Assembly: GCA_018648985.1 (NCBI GenBank)
Contig: JABGOT010000099.1
Location: 1 to 18,083 of the forward strand
Direction: 5' to 3'
Length of the DNA: 18,083 bases
Source: Candidatus Ruthturnera sp.
GTDB taxonomy: Bacteria; Pseudomonadota; Gammaproteobacteria; PS1; Pseudothioglobaceae
Part shown: one piece after another, positions 1 through 7,205 of the stretch
How positions within the stretch are numbered: the stretch's first letter is position 1
Layout: the number at the start of each line of letters is the position of its first letter
Made by a program: the position numbers and the translations under genes
The notes under the pieces: generated by a model
Databases searched by the model: none
What the model saw: the letters and a program-made list of their open reading frames with translations, nothing else
Told to the model about the DNA's origin: nothing

Positions 1-39
1 TTCCGGTTGTCGCGGGTTCAAGACCCGTTTCTCGCCCCA
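1..39 (+). tRNA. tRNA 3' fragment, probably tRNA-His
   Basis: This is the 3' half of a tRNA that begins before the window. The 3' anticodon-stem strand TCCGG (2-6), a TTGTC variable loop (7-11), a T-arm GCGGG/CCCGT (12-16 and 24-28) with a TTCAAGA loop, the 3' acceptor strand TTCTCGC (29-35), base C at position 73 (36) and an encoded CCA (37-39) are all visible. A C at the discriminator position is the hallmark of bacterial tRNA-His, where it pairs with the extra G at -1. The variable loop and the anticodon-stem side also resemble gammaproteobacterial tRNA-His. The anticodon lies outside the window, so the identity is inferred. Confidence 0.8.
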
Positions 40-46
40 TATTACT

Positions 47-67
47 AAAGGCCTTACGGGCCTTTTT
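47..67 (+). terminator. intrinsic terminator of the tRNA transcript
   Basis: Arms AAAGGCC (47-53) and GGCCTTT (59-65) form a 7-bp stem with a 5-nt loop. The T-run begins within the 3' arm and continues TTTTTCTTTATTT, giving a classic Rho-independent terminator just after the tRNA. Read on the minus strand, the stem is followed only by TTTAGTAAT, so it would be at best a weak terminator for hslO. Confidence 0.85.
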
Positions 68-117
68 CTTTATTTCATAACCATCAAATTAGCCAGATAG
101 GTGCATTTTTCGTACAC

Positions 118-954
118 TTACTTTGAAAAAATTCGATCTAAATCTTGTTCATCAAAAAACAAGTGCTCATTACAAATTTCATTATGAATAGAGATTTCAC
201 CACGCTCTTTAAGTAGATTGCGTGCATCTTGCTCTCCCAAATCAAAAATGATTTTTTCAAATCGCTGATGATCTTGATGACACTCATAATTAATATTGTT
301 GTCTTTAAACAACTCAACGGTCTCTTCATGAAAAAGTCGATGTAATAATTGCTCTGCATCTAAACCAGATAACTCTTCATTGGTTGTTGTACTTGCAAGT
401 GCCGTTATTCTATTCCACCCTTCTCCGTCAGTGCTTTTAGTTTCTGGCATTTTTTGAATCAACATGGCGGATAAACTATCCTTAGTTGATGACACCCAAA
501 GCTTGGAGTCTAGTTGCTCTGATTGTGAGAAATAATCCTCAAACGTTGGTATTAAACCCAATGGATTTCTAGGGACAAGCGATTGAAAATTAGAATCAGT
601 TTGTGCGTTATATAAAGTAACCACCATCTGCCCTTCACCTAATATTGCATCTAGATTATCACTATCCTTAATAGCGCCTTCAGATCTTACCATGCCTCGT
701 ATTTTCAAATCATGTGTAACTTCAACTAATAACAAGCTTACAACGCTATCACCTTGCATTTGCATGGTTAACTTACCCTTGTGCTTTATGCCACTCGCTA
801 ATATTATTGCCAAGGCGCTCAATTCGCCAAACAACTTTCTAACTTGCTTAGAATAACCACGATCTTGAATCATTGATTGCCAAGCAGTATCAATAGACAA
901 GTGTTGCCCCCGTATATCAAGATCTTTAAATAAAAAACGTCGTATTGTGTTCAT
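118..954 (-). CDS. hslO: Hsp33 family chaperonin with a half-lost zinc/redox switch
   Basis: Hsp33 is a cytoplasmic holdase chaperone that oxidation normally switches on through a four-cysteine zinc site. The predicted protein has 278 aa; E. coli Hsp33 has about 292. The N-terminal core aligns throughout: RFLFKDLDIRG near the start, the GEGQMVVTLY strand, the EDYFSQSEQL segment and LLHRLFHEE leading to the C-terminal switch. The ATG at 954 was chosen because MNTIRRFLFKDLDIRG matches the family start; a longer frame to 1029 would run into the divergent neighbour. The switch is abnormal. Where the family has CxC, this protein has C225-H-Q227, and where it has CxxC it has N258-E-I-C261. One cysteine of each pair is gone. 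The rest of the domain is intact and in frame, so this looks like divergence under constraint and not a decayed gene. Identification as Hsp33 is secure; redox regulation by the usual mechanism is doubtful. Confidence 0.93.
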   Translation of the reverse strand: MNTIRRFLFKDLDIRGQHLSIDTAWQSMIQDRGYSKQVRKLFGELSALAIILASGIKHKGKLTMQMQGDSVVSLLLVEVTHDLKIRGMVRSEGAIKDSDNLDAILGEGQMVVTLYNAQTDSNFQSLVPRNPLGLIPTFEDYFSQSEQLDSKLWVSSTKDSLSAMLIQKMPETKSTDGEGWNRITALASTTTNEELSGLDAEQLLHRLFHEETVELFKDNNINYECHQDHQRFEKIIFDLGEQDARNLLKERGEISIHNEICNEHLFFDEQDLDRIFSK

Positions 955-960
955 AGGTGC

Positions 961-978
961 TATTTTAAATTTAAAATA
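961..978. promoter_or_regulatory. perfect 18-bp palindrome between divergent genes
   Basis: TATTTTAAATTTAAAATA equals its own reverse complement. It sits in the middle of the 30-bp gap between the hslO start codon (954) and the pseudouridine synthase start codon (985), with exactly 6 bp on each side. Each half carries a TAAAAT-like -10 element pointing outward. It could be a shared operator or a symmetric bidirectional promoter core. The function is inferred from position and symmetry only. Confidence 0.45.
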
Positions 979-984
979 ACCTTT

Positions 985-1809
985 ATGCAGCGCATCATTG
1001 AACAAAAAATTATCAATCAAACCGATCAATCTTTATTGATTAATGTATTGGCTGATGCCATTTCACTTTCTAAGCAAGTACTTAAATCAGCCCTAGACAA
1101 AGGCTGTGTCTGGTTAAAAAGCGGCAAGAAAACTAATCGAGTTCGTCGTGTGAAAAAACCACTTAAGGTGGGAGATGAAGTTTTTATCTACTTTAATGAA
1201 AAAATCTTATCTTCTATTCCTAGAGAACCTGAGCTATTACTCGATAAAAAGGATTACAGTATTTGGTTTAAACCAGCCGGTGTATTCGCCCAAGGATCAA
1301 AATGGGGGGACCACTGCGCACTGACACGATTGGTAGAAAAATCACTCGATCGCCCTACTTTATTAGTGCATCGACTTGATCGTGCCACTAGCGGTATTAT
1401 GATGGTTGCACATACTAAGCACGCTGCAAAAGATTTATCAAAGATTTTTGCCGATCGAAAAATTAACAAAACTTACTTGGCTATTGTTGAGGGTGGGTTT
1501 AGTAATAAAACACTAACAATCGATGAAAATATTGATGGGAAAAACGCAATTAGCCATGCGACTTTGTTAAAAACTTTAGACAATAAGTCATTGTTAAAAG
1601 TTAATATCGAAACTGGTAGAAAACACCAAATTAGAAAACATCTAAGTCATATTGGCTACCCCATTATTGGTGACAGATTACATGGCAATGCAGTCAAAAA
1701 TCACCCAGAAGATTTACAACTACAAGCGATTCAACTTGAGTTTAACTGCCCTATTGATCAGCAGTTTATTCAAATTGAATTAGACGATAAAATGAAAATA
1801 AGGCTTTAA
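985..1809 (+). CDS. RluA-family RNA pseudouridine synthase
   Basis: This enzyme isomerises uridine to pseudouridine in structured RNA. The protein has 274 aa. Residues about 20-70 look like the S4-like N-terminal RNA-binding part (LSKQVLKSALDKGCVWL, then a basic RVRRVKK stretch). The catalytic domain follows with HRLDRATSG at about 129-137, where D132 is the expected nucleophile. Further on come KTYLAIVEG (about 160) and the RKHQIRKHL-type motif near 212 that is typical of the family. The synthase class is clear, but the target (23S rRNA, tRNA or other) cannot be told from sequence alone; it resembles the RluA-like branch with an S4-like N-terminus more than RluA, RluC or RluD proper. The ATG at 985 has no strong Shine-Dalgarno sequence. 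The gene diverges from hslO, and its stop overlaps the convergent lipoprotein gene by 4 bp. Confidence 0.88.
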   Translation: MQRIIEQKIINQTDQSLLINVLADAISLSKQVLKSALDKGCVWLKSGKKTNRVRRVKKPLKVGDEVFIYFNEKILSSIPREPELLLDKKDYSIWFKPAGVFAQGSKWGDHCALTRLVEKSLDRPTLLVHRLDRATSGIMMVAHTKHAAKDLSKIFADRKINKTYLAIVEGGFSNKTLTIDENIDGKNAISHATLLKTLDNKSLLKVNIETGRKHQIRKHLSHIGYPIIGDRLHGNAVKNHPEDLQLQAIQLEFNCPIDQQFIQIELDDKMKIRL

Positions 1810-2042
1810 GAGCAGTCTCTTTCGACTTCACGATCCCAAATTGCAGGAATAATAATAGTCAAGCACTCAGCAACGCTTAGATTTTCACAAATGGCGGGCT
1901 CATCATCCTTAAGTGGGTGTTTGTGCTTTTGCACAGTTGATGTGTTAGCATCTTTAACAACTTCATTTTGACTACCCTTCTGATCTTCACAGCCAGAAAA
2001 TAGTAAAACCAATAGTAAAAAAACTTTAATCATTGTATTCAT
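1806..2042 (-). CDS. small cysteine-containing lipoprotein, unknown function
   Basis: I do not recognise a family. The 78-aa product starts with a short lipoprotein signal: a hydrophobic stretch, KVFLLLVLLFSG, followed by C18 as the likely lipidated cysteine. The residue after it is Glu and not Asp, so sorting to the outer membrane is expected in a Gram-negative cell. The mature part is about 61 aa. It is charged and Ser/Thr/Lys-rich up to about residue 48, then carries three cysteines (C52, C60, C77) around a hydrophobic stretch, LTIIIPAIW. A second ATG three codons in (2031-2033) would give an equally good signal peptide. The gene converges on the pseudouridine synthase gene with a 4-bp overlap and diverges from htpX. 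The lipobox is good evidence that this short frame is real. Confidence 0.7.
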   Translation of the reverse strand: MNTMIKVFLLLVLLFSGCEDQKGSQNEVVKDANTSTVQKHKHPLKDDEPAICENLSVAECLTIIIPAIWDREVERDCS

Positions 2043-2056
2043 TGTAACCCAATAGA

Positions 2057-2085
2057 CTTGAATCTAGTTGATAATGTCCCTATCT
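2057..2085 (+). promoter_or_regulatory. candidate sigma-32 heat-shock promoter for htpX
   Basis: CTTGAAT (2057-2063) matches the sigma-32 -35 consensus CTTGAAA at 6 of 7 positions. CCCTATCT (2078-2085) matches the -10 consensus CCCCATNT with one mismatch. The 14-nt spacer is inside the normal range. Transcription would start near 2092, about 25 nt before the htpX ATG. In E. coli htpX is a heat-shock gene, which fits this assignment. Confidence 0.7.
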
Positions 2086-2087
2086 AC

Positions 2088-2100
2088 TAATCATTGATTA
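2088..2100. promoter_or_regulatory. short palindrome at the predicted htpX transcription start
   Basis: TAATCA-T-TGATTA is a perfect inverted repeat with 6-bp arms and one central base. It straddles the start site expected from the sigma-32-like promoter. Such a position would suit an operator, but a short AT-rich palindrome can arise by chance. Confidence 0.25.
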
Positions 2101-2116
2101 ATAAACGTAAATAACC

Positions 2117-2998
2117 ATGAAGCGAATATTTTTATTTTTACTGACTAATATTGCCATTATTGTTTTACTAAGTATTACGCTAAGCCTGCTTGGTGTTGAA
2201 GGTATTTTAAAAGACAACGGCTCTGATCTTGACTTACAGGCGCTGCTTATTTTCTCTGCTGTTTTTGGCTTTGGCGGTGCTTTTATTTCACTCTTAGTTT
2301 CAAAATGGATGGCGAAACGCATGACGGGTGCAATTGTTATCGAATCACCAAGCAGTAATCTAGAGAAATGGCTAATTGAAACAGTTGAAAAACAAGCAAA
2401 AATTGTCGGTATTAAAATGCCAGAGGTGGCGATATTCCCATCAGCTTCAATGAATGCATTTGCCACCGGTGCTAGCAAAAATAAAGCCTTAGTCGCTGTA
2501 TCTCAAGGCTTGTTAGACTCAATGAATCAAGGTGAAATCGAAGCTGTTGTTGGGCATGAAATGAGTCATGTAGCCAACGGCGATATGGTGACTTTAACAC
2601 TCATACAAGGCGTGGTAAATACGTTTGTGATTTTCTTCTCACGGGTGATTGGACATGTTGTTGACCGTGTTATCTTAAAAAACAATCGAGGTCATGGTAT
2701 TGGTTACTTTGTAACTACCTTATTTGCACAAATAATTTTATCAATCTTAGCATCTACTATTGTTATGTATGTATCTCGCAAGCGTGAATTTGTCGCTGAT
2801 ACGGGTGGTGCAGATTTAGCCGGCCATCAAAACATGATTAATGCGCTCAAGCGCTTAGGCCAAGTAGAGCCAGAAGCGTTGCCTGAGCAAATGGCAGCAT
2901 TTGGCATTGATGACAAGAAAGGTTTTGCTTCATGGTTTTCATCGCACCCACCGATTGAAGATAGAATTGCCGCATTAGAAAAGCGCGCAATGGGGTAA
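2117..2998 (+). CDS. htpX: HtpX membrane zinc metalloprotease (M48B)
   Basis: HtpX is an inner-membrane zinc protease that degrades misfolded membrane proteins together with FtsH. The protein has 293 aa, the same length as the E. coli enzyme. Two N-terminal membrane helices (about 4-26 and 42-64) precede the catalytic part. H147-E148-M-S-H151 is the zinc/catalytic motif, and E224 in SRKREFVADTGGA is the third zinc ligand. Two further hydrophobic segments (about 160-180 and 198-219) lie between the motif and E224. The C-terminal SSHPPIEDRIAAL is typical. The ATG at 2117 lacks a strong Shine-Dalgarno sequence but matches the family start MKRIFLFL. It is the first gene of a seven-gene run, and map begins 9 bp after its stop. 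A sigma-32-like promoter lies upstream. Confidence 0.97.
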   Translation: MKRIFLFLLTNIAIIVLLSITLSLLGVEGILKDNGSDLDLQALLIFSAVFGFGGAFISLLVSKWMAKRMTGAIVIESPSSNLEKWLIETVEKQAKIVGIKMPEVAIFPSASMNAFATGASKNKALVAVSQGLLDSMNQGEIEAVVGHEMSHVANGDMVTLTLIQGVVNTFVIFFSRVIGHVVDRVILKNNRGHGIGYFVTTLFAQIILSILASTIVMYVSRKREFVADTGGADLAGHQNMINALKRLGQVEPEALPEQMAAFGIDDKKGFASWFSSHPPIEDRIAALEKRAMG

Positions 2999-3007
2999 TC
3001 TTAACTC

Positions 3008-3784
3008 ATGGCAATCGCAATAAAATCTAGGGATGAAATAGCAAAAATGCGTGTGGCTGGCCGCTTGGCTGCTGATGTGCTTGACATGATCACGCCACAA
3101 GTTAAGGCTGGCATTACCACTGATGAGTTAGACAAGGCCTGTCATGATTATATTGTCAATGTGCAAGATGCTATTCCAGCGCCACTCAACTATCATGGCT
3201 TTCCAAAATCTATTTGCACCAGTGTTAACAACGTGGTGTGCCACGGTATTCCTACTGATAAAAAACTAAAAAAAGGCGATATTGTTAATATCGATATCAC
3301 TGTGATTAAGGACGGCTACCACGGCGACACCTCAAAGATGTTTATCATTGGCAAGTCAAGTGTTAAGGCACAACGTATTTGCAGAATTGCACAAGAATGT
3401 TTATACATTGGCATCAAAAAAGTTAAGCCTGGCGCTCACTTAGGTGAGATTGGCAAGGCTATTGGCGCACACACGACTCAAAATAACTGCTCTGTGGTGC
3501 GTGATTACTGTGGTCATGGCATTGGCTTAGAGTTTCATACCGAGCCACAAGTGATTCATTACGACGATGGCGCTGTTGATAAAAGCCCGGTTTTGGAAGC
3601 GGGCATGACCTTCACTATTGAGCCTATGGTTAATCTAGGTGGGTTTGAAGTGGCTACTTCTAAAGTTGATGGTTGGACGGTCACCACCAAAGATCGCTCA
3701 CTTTCTGCGCAATGGGAGCATACGATTTTAGTCACTAAAGATGGCTATGAAATCCTTACTCTAAGAGATGAAGAGGATATCTAG
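3008..3784 (+). CDS. map: methionine aminopeptidase, type I
   Basis: This enzyme removes the initiator methionine from nascent proteins in the cytoplasm. The product is 258 aa against about 264 in E. coli. The five metal ligands of the pita-bread fold are in place: D96 and D107 (VNIDITVIKDGYHGD), H170 (CGHGIGLEFH), E205 (FTIEPMV) and E237 (SAQWEHTILV). The conserved active-site histidine at about 79 (VCHGIP) is also present. There is no N-terminal zinc-finger extension, so it is the short bacterial type Ia. The start ATG lies 9 bp after the htpX stop, which implies co-transcription. Confidence 0.97.
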   Translation: MAIAIKSRDEIAKMRVAGRLAADVLDMITPQVKAGITTDELDKACHDYIVNVQDAIPAPLNYHGFPKSICTSVNNVVCHGIPTDKKLKKGDIVNIDITVIKDGYHGDTSKMFIIGKSSVKAQRICRIAQECLYIGIKKVKPGAHLGEIGKAIGAHTTQNNCSVVRDYCGHGIGLEFHTEPQVIHYDDGAVDKSPVLEAGMTFTIEPMVNLGGFEVATSKVDGWTVTTKDRSLSAQWEHTILVTKDGYEILTLRDEEDI

Positions 3785-3836
3785 CTCTGTCCACTCTTAT
3801 GCTAAAATAATGCTTTTGTTATTAAGTGACTAAGCG

Positions 3837-4430
3837 TTGAAAAACCTAAGAAACTATTTTATTTCCGGCTTACTTTTTTGGATTCCATTAGGGTTAAGTA
3901 TTGTTGTTATTAAGTTCTTTTTAGAATTGGTTAATGACATCGTGCCACCTGAATACTTACCTGAGGCATTATTCAATCTAGAGAGTGTTATTCCTGGTTC
4001 TGGCATTGTTTGGGTAATCCTAATTATGCTTATTACTGGTGTATTGGTTAATAATTTTATCGGCCGAAAAATATTAGAACTTTGGGATAGATTACTCAAT
4101 AAAATCCCAGGTTTTAGGGGGGTCTATAATGCCTTAAAACAGCTTTCAGATACAGTTCTAAGCCCATCTGGTGAGAGTTTTAAAAAAGCAGTACTGGTTG
4201 AATACCCACGAAAAGGCATGTGGACTATCGCCTTTCAGACAGGTAATTATCATGGTGAAGTTGAGAAAAAAATTGGTGAAGAAATTATCAATATTTACGT
4301 ACCAACCACACCCAACCCAACTTCTGGTTTTTTTATCATGTTGCCAAAAGATGATGTCATTGAGCTAGATATGAGTGTTGATGAAGCATTTAAACTGATT
4401 ATTTCTACTGGTGTCGTTGCACCAAATTAA
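3837..4430 (+). CDS. DUF502 family inner-membrane protein
   Basis: This is a 197-aa DUF502 protein; the family function is unknown. The first transmembrane helix is at about 6-30 (ISGLLFWIPLGLSIVVIKFF), followed by a loop with PPEYLP, then a second helix at about 54-73 (GIVWVILIMLITGVLVNNF). A cytoplasmic-type domain then has the family segments IPGFRGVYNALKQLSDTV and NPTSGFFIMLPKDDV. The start is TTG at 3837: the frame has no earlier ATG, and the next Met is far inside the domain, while the TTG start restores the usual MKNLRNYFISGLL beginning. The gene lies 52 bp after map and 17 bp before aspS. I see no terminator in the 52-bp gap. Confidence 0.88.
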   Translation: MKNLRNYFISGLLFWIPLGLSIVVIKFFLELVNDIVPPEYLPEALFNLESVIPGSGIVWVILIMLITGVLVNNFIGRKILELWDRLLNKIPGFRGVYNALKQLSDTVLSPSGESFKKAVLVEYPRKGMWTIAFQTGNYHGEVEKKIGEEIINIYVPTTPNPTSGFFIMLPKDDVIELDMSVDEAFKLIISTGVVAPN

Positions 4431-4447
4431 ACAAAATAGGATCAAAA

Positions 4448-6199
4448 ATGAGAACAAATTATTGTGGTGAATTAAGTAAGGGCAATATCGATCAAACGGT
4501 TGAAATTTGCGGCTGGGTGAATCGTCGTCGCGATCATGGCGGTGTGATCTTTTTAGATATGCGTGATAAGCGCGGTATTGCACAAGTGGTTATCAACCCT
4601 GACAATGCTGATTTTGAACTGGCTGAATCTATTCGAAATGAGTTTGTCTTAAAAATTACTGGCCAAGTTATTGCCAGAGGCGAAGGCTTGGTTAACCCAA
4701 AATTAGCCACTGGTGAAATTGAAATTGTTGCTGATCGTATTGAGATTCTCAACGCTTCAAAGCCTATTCCATTTCAAATTGATTCAACCGATACTTCAGA
4801 AGAGGTACGTCTTAAGTATCGTTACCTAGATTTACGACGCAATGAAATGCAACAGCGCTTGCGCTTGCGTTCTAAAGTTACTCACTTCATGCGTGAATTT
4901 ATGGATGAAAACGATTTCTTAGATATTGAAACGCCTTTTTTAACCAAAGCCACACCTGAAGGTGCACGTGATTATTTAGTGCCTTCACGCACTCACCCGG
5001 GTGAATTTTTTGCCCTACCACAATCACCGCAGTTATTTAAACAATTGTTAATGATGTCGGGTTTTGAGCGCTATTATCAAATTGTTAAATGTTTTAGAGA
5101 TGAGGATTTGCGTGCCGATCGTCAGCCAGAATTCACCCAACTTGATGTTGAAACCTCATTTATGAATGAAGATGAAATCATGGCAATGATGGAAGAAATG
5201 ACACGTGGCATGTTTAAGTCTGCGATTGATGTTGATTTAGGTGATAAATTCCCAACCATCACTTATGCAGATGCTATGCACTTATATGGTGTTGATCGCC
5301 CTGATATGCGTATTCCAATGCAAATTACCGATATGGATGAGCTAATGCAAGGCGTTGACTTTAAGGTATTTTCAGGCCCTGCTAGTAATGATGGCTCTCG
5401 AGTTGCTGCACTACGCGTGCCTGGTGGCGCGACTATTAGTCGTAAGCAAATCGACAAGTACACCAAATACGTCAGCATTTATGGCGCCAAAGGTTTGGCT
5501 TACATTAAGCTAAATGAAGACGGCCCCGCTTCACCAATTTTAAAATTCTTAGGTGATGATGTAACCAAAAAAGCAATTGAAATGACAGACGCACAAACGG
5601 GTGATATTATTTTCTTCGGTGCTGATAAAACAAAAATTGTAAATGAAGCGCTAGGCAACTTACGCGAACAGTTGGCTAAAGATCTAGATCTATTTGATAA
5701 GGAATGGGCGCCAATTTGGGTGGTAGATTTCCCAATGTTTGATGCTAATGATGATGGCTCTTTAAGCGCTATTCACCATCCGTTTACCGCACCAAGTGTT
5801 GACGCTAAAACCTTAGAAGATACTGCTGCTACAGCACTTTCTCGTGCTTATGACTTAGTGATTAACGGCTCTGAGGTAGGTGGTGGTTCTATTCGTATTC
5901 ACCAGGTTGAAATGCAGCAAACCGTATTAAAGCTTTTAGGCATTTCTGATGATGAAGCCAAGGACAAATTTGGCTTCTTACTCGATGCACTTGAATATGG
6001 CTGCCCTCCTCATGGTGGCATGGCATTTGGTCTTGATCGTTTAGTGATGATTATGACGGGTGCAGACTCAATTCGTGAAGTGATCGCCTTCCCTAAAACT
6101 CAAACTGCTGCTTGTTTATTAACCGATGCGCCTGCTGGCGTACCAAGAAAAGTACTCAGAGAGCTTAGCGTTAAAGTAAGTCTGCCAGAAAAAGACTAA
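4448..6199 (+). CDS. aspS: aspartyl-tRNA synthetase, probably non-discriminating
   Basis: AspRS attaches aspartate to tRNA. The 583-aa protein has the full bacterial architecture: an anticodon-binding OB-fold (about 1-105), the class II catalytic core, and the bacterial GAD insertion domain (about 285-420). Motif 2 is near 215-231 (FRDEDLRADRQPEFTQ), and motif 3 holds GMAFGLDRL near 527. The anticodon domain carries H30 in NRRRDHGG and G80 in RGEGLVN, where E. coli has Leu and Lys. In Pseudomonas aeruginosa the equivalent His and Gly go with a non-discriminating enzyme that also charges tRNA-Asn. The same relaxed specificity is inferred here, which would require GatCAB to amidate Asp-tRNA-Asn. 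An AGGA Shine-Dalgarno sequence (4438-4441) lies 6 nt before the ATG. nadA follows after 16 bp. Confidence 0.97.
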   Translation: MRTNYCGELSKGNIDQTVEICGWVNRRRDHGGVIFLDMRDKRGIAQVVINPDNADFELAESIRNEFVLKITGQVIARGEGLVNPKLATGEIEIVADRIEILNASKPIPFQIDSTDTSEEVRLKYRYLDLRRNEMQQRLRLRSKVTHFMREFMDENDFLDIETPFLTKATPEGARDYLVPSRTHPGEFFALPQSPQLFKQLLMMSGFERYYQIVKCFRDEDLRADRQPEFTQLDVETSFMNEDEIMAMMEEMTRGMFKSAIDVDLGDKFPTITYADAMHLYGVDRPDMRIPMQITDMDELMQGVDFKVFSGPASNDGSRVAALRVPGGATISRKQIDKYTKYVSIYGAKGLAYIKLNEDGPASPILKFLGDDVTKKAIEMTDAQTGDIIFFGADKTKIVNEALGNLREQLAKDLDLFDKEWAPIWVVDFPMFDANDDGSLSAIHHPFTAPSVDAKTLEDTAATALSRAYDLVINGSEVGGGSIRIHQVEMQQTVLKLLGISDDEAKDKFGFLLDALEYGCPPHGGMAFGLDRLVMIMTGADSIREVIAFPKTQTAACLLTDAPAGVPRKVLRELSVKVSLPEKD

Positions 6200-6215
6200 A
6201 CAATAAACAACTAAC

Positions 6216-7163
6216 GTGTCAATTCAAGATCAAATAAAAGCCGAACTCAAGGCTCGCAACGCTGTATTGGTTGCGCATTATTATGTTAATGGTGATTTAC
6301 AAACCCTAGCAGAAGAAAGTGGTGGTTTTGTTTCTGACTCATTGGAGATGGCACGCTTTGGTCAAAACTGCGATGCAGACACTGTCATTGTTGCTGGCGT
6401 TAAGTTTATGGGTGAGACAGCTAAGATACTCTCTCCTGAAAAAACCGTTCTAGTACTTGATGAAGCCGCTACCTGCTCTTTAGATGAAGACTGTCCTGTT
6501 CAAGAATTTTCTGATTTTTGCGATCAGCATCCCGATCGAAAAGTAGTGGTTTATGCCAACACCAGTGCCGAGGTAAAGGCGCGAGCAGACTGGGTGGTAA
6601 CTTCAGGTAGCGCTTTAACAGTCGCTAAACATTTGCATGAGAAAGGTGAAAAAATTCTTTGGGCGCCTGACAAACACCTAGGCAACTATGTGCAAACACG
6701 AACGGGTGCTGATATGCTGCTTTGGCAAGGTTCTTGCGTGGTGCATGAGCGTTTTAAAGCAGATGCCTTACAAGCTTTAAAAATCAAACACCCCAAAGCG
6801 GCTGTATTAGTACACCCAGAATCACCACAATCAGTGGTTGATTTAGCCGATGTAGTAGGCTCTACCACTGCACTCATTAACGCTGTAAAAGATAGAGAAG
6901 AATCTACTTTTATCATTGCCACTGACAATGGTATTTTTCACAAAATGCACGAAGTCGCGCCACAAAAAAAACTGATTGAAGCCCCTACCATGGGGGCAGG
7001 TGCAGACTGTGAATCTTGCGCCCATTGTGAGTGGATGGCAATGAATACTTTAGACAACTGTCTTGATGTTTTAATAACTGGTAAAAATGAAATATTAATT
7101 GAATCCAGTATTGCTAAAAAAGCACAACAATCTATACAAAAATTACTCGACTTTACTGCATAA
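6216..7163 (+). CDS. nadA: quinolinate synthase A
   Basis: NadA condenses iminoaspartate with dihydroxyacetone phosphate to make quinolinate, the second step of de novo NAD synthesis. The protein has 315 aa; E. coli NadA has 347, mainly because of longer termini. The 4Fe-4S ligands are visible as C87 (TCSLDEDC), C174 (GSCVVHERF) and the C265-x-x-C268-x-x-C271 cluster, of which one cysteine is the ligand. Substrate motifs AHYYVNGDLQ (about 20), ANTSAEVKARADW (about 114), APDKHLG (about 150) and HPESP (about 200) are intact. The start is GTG at 6216; the next ATG is at codon 46, after the essential HYY motif, so GTG is required. nadB is not in the window. Confidence 0.96.
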   Translation: MSIQDQIKAELKARNAVLVAHYYVNGDLQTLAEESGGFVSDSLEMARFGQNCDADTVIVAGVKFMGETAKILSPEKTVLVLDEAATCSLDEDCPVQEFSDFCDQHPDRKVVVYANTSAEVKARADWVVTSGSALTVAKHLHEKGEKILWAPDKHLGNYVQTRTGADMLLWQGSCVVHERFKADALQALKIKHPKAAVLVHPESPQSVVDLADVVGSTTALINAVKDREESTFIIATDNGIFHKMHEVAPQKKLIEAPTMGAGADCESCAHCEWMAMNTLDNCLDVLITGKNEILIESSIAKKAQQSIQKLLDFTA

Positions 7164-7205
7164 AAGGTAAAATCTCAATTACTCATATTCCCGGAGACAT
7201 CGAAC

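Noticed and set aside
47..67. tRNA terminator acting also for hslO
   Set aside because: On the minus strand the stem is followed only by TTTAGTAAT, too short a T-run for confident termination.
955..1029. Upstream extension of the hslO frame to a start at 1029
   Set aside because: It adds 25 residues with no likeness to Hsp33 and overlaps the divergent pseudouridine synthase gene; the ATG at 954 gives the normal family N-terminus.
2098..2478. 126-codon open frame on the minus strand
   Set aside because: It lies almost wholly antisense within htpX, and its Ser/Lys-rich translation resembles no family; it is explained by the codon use of htpX.
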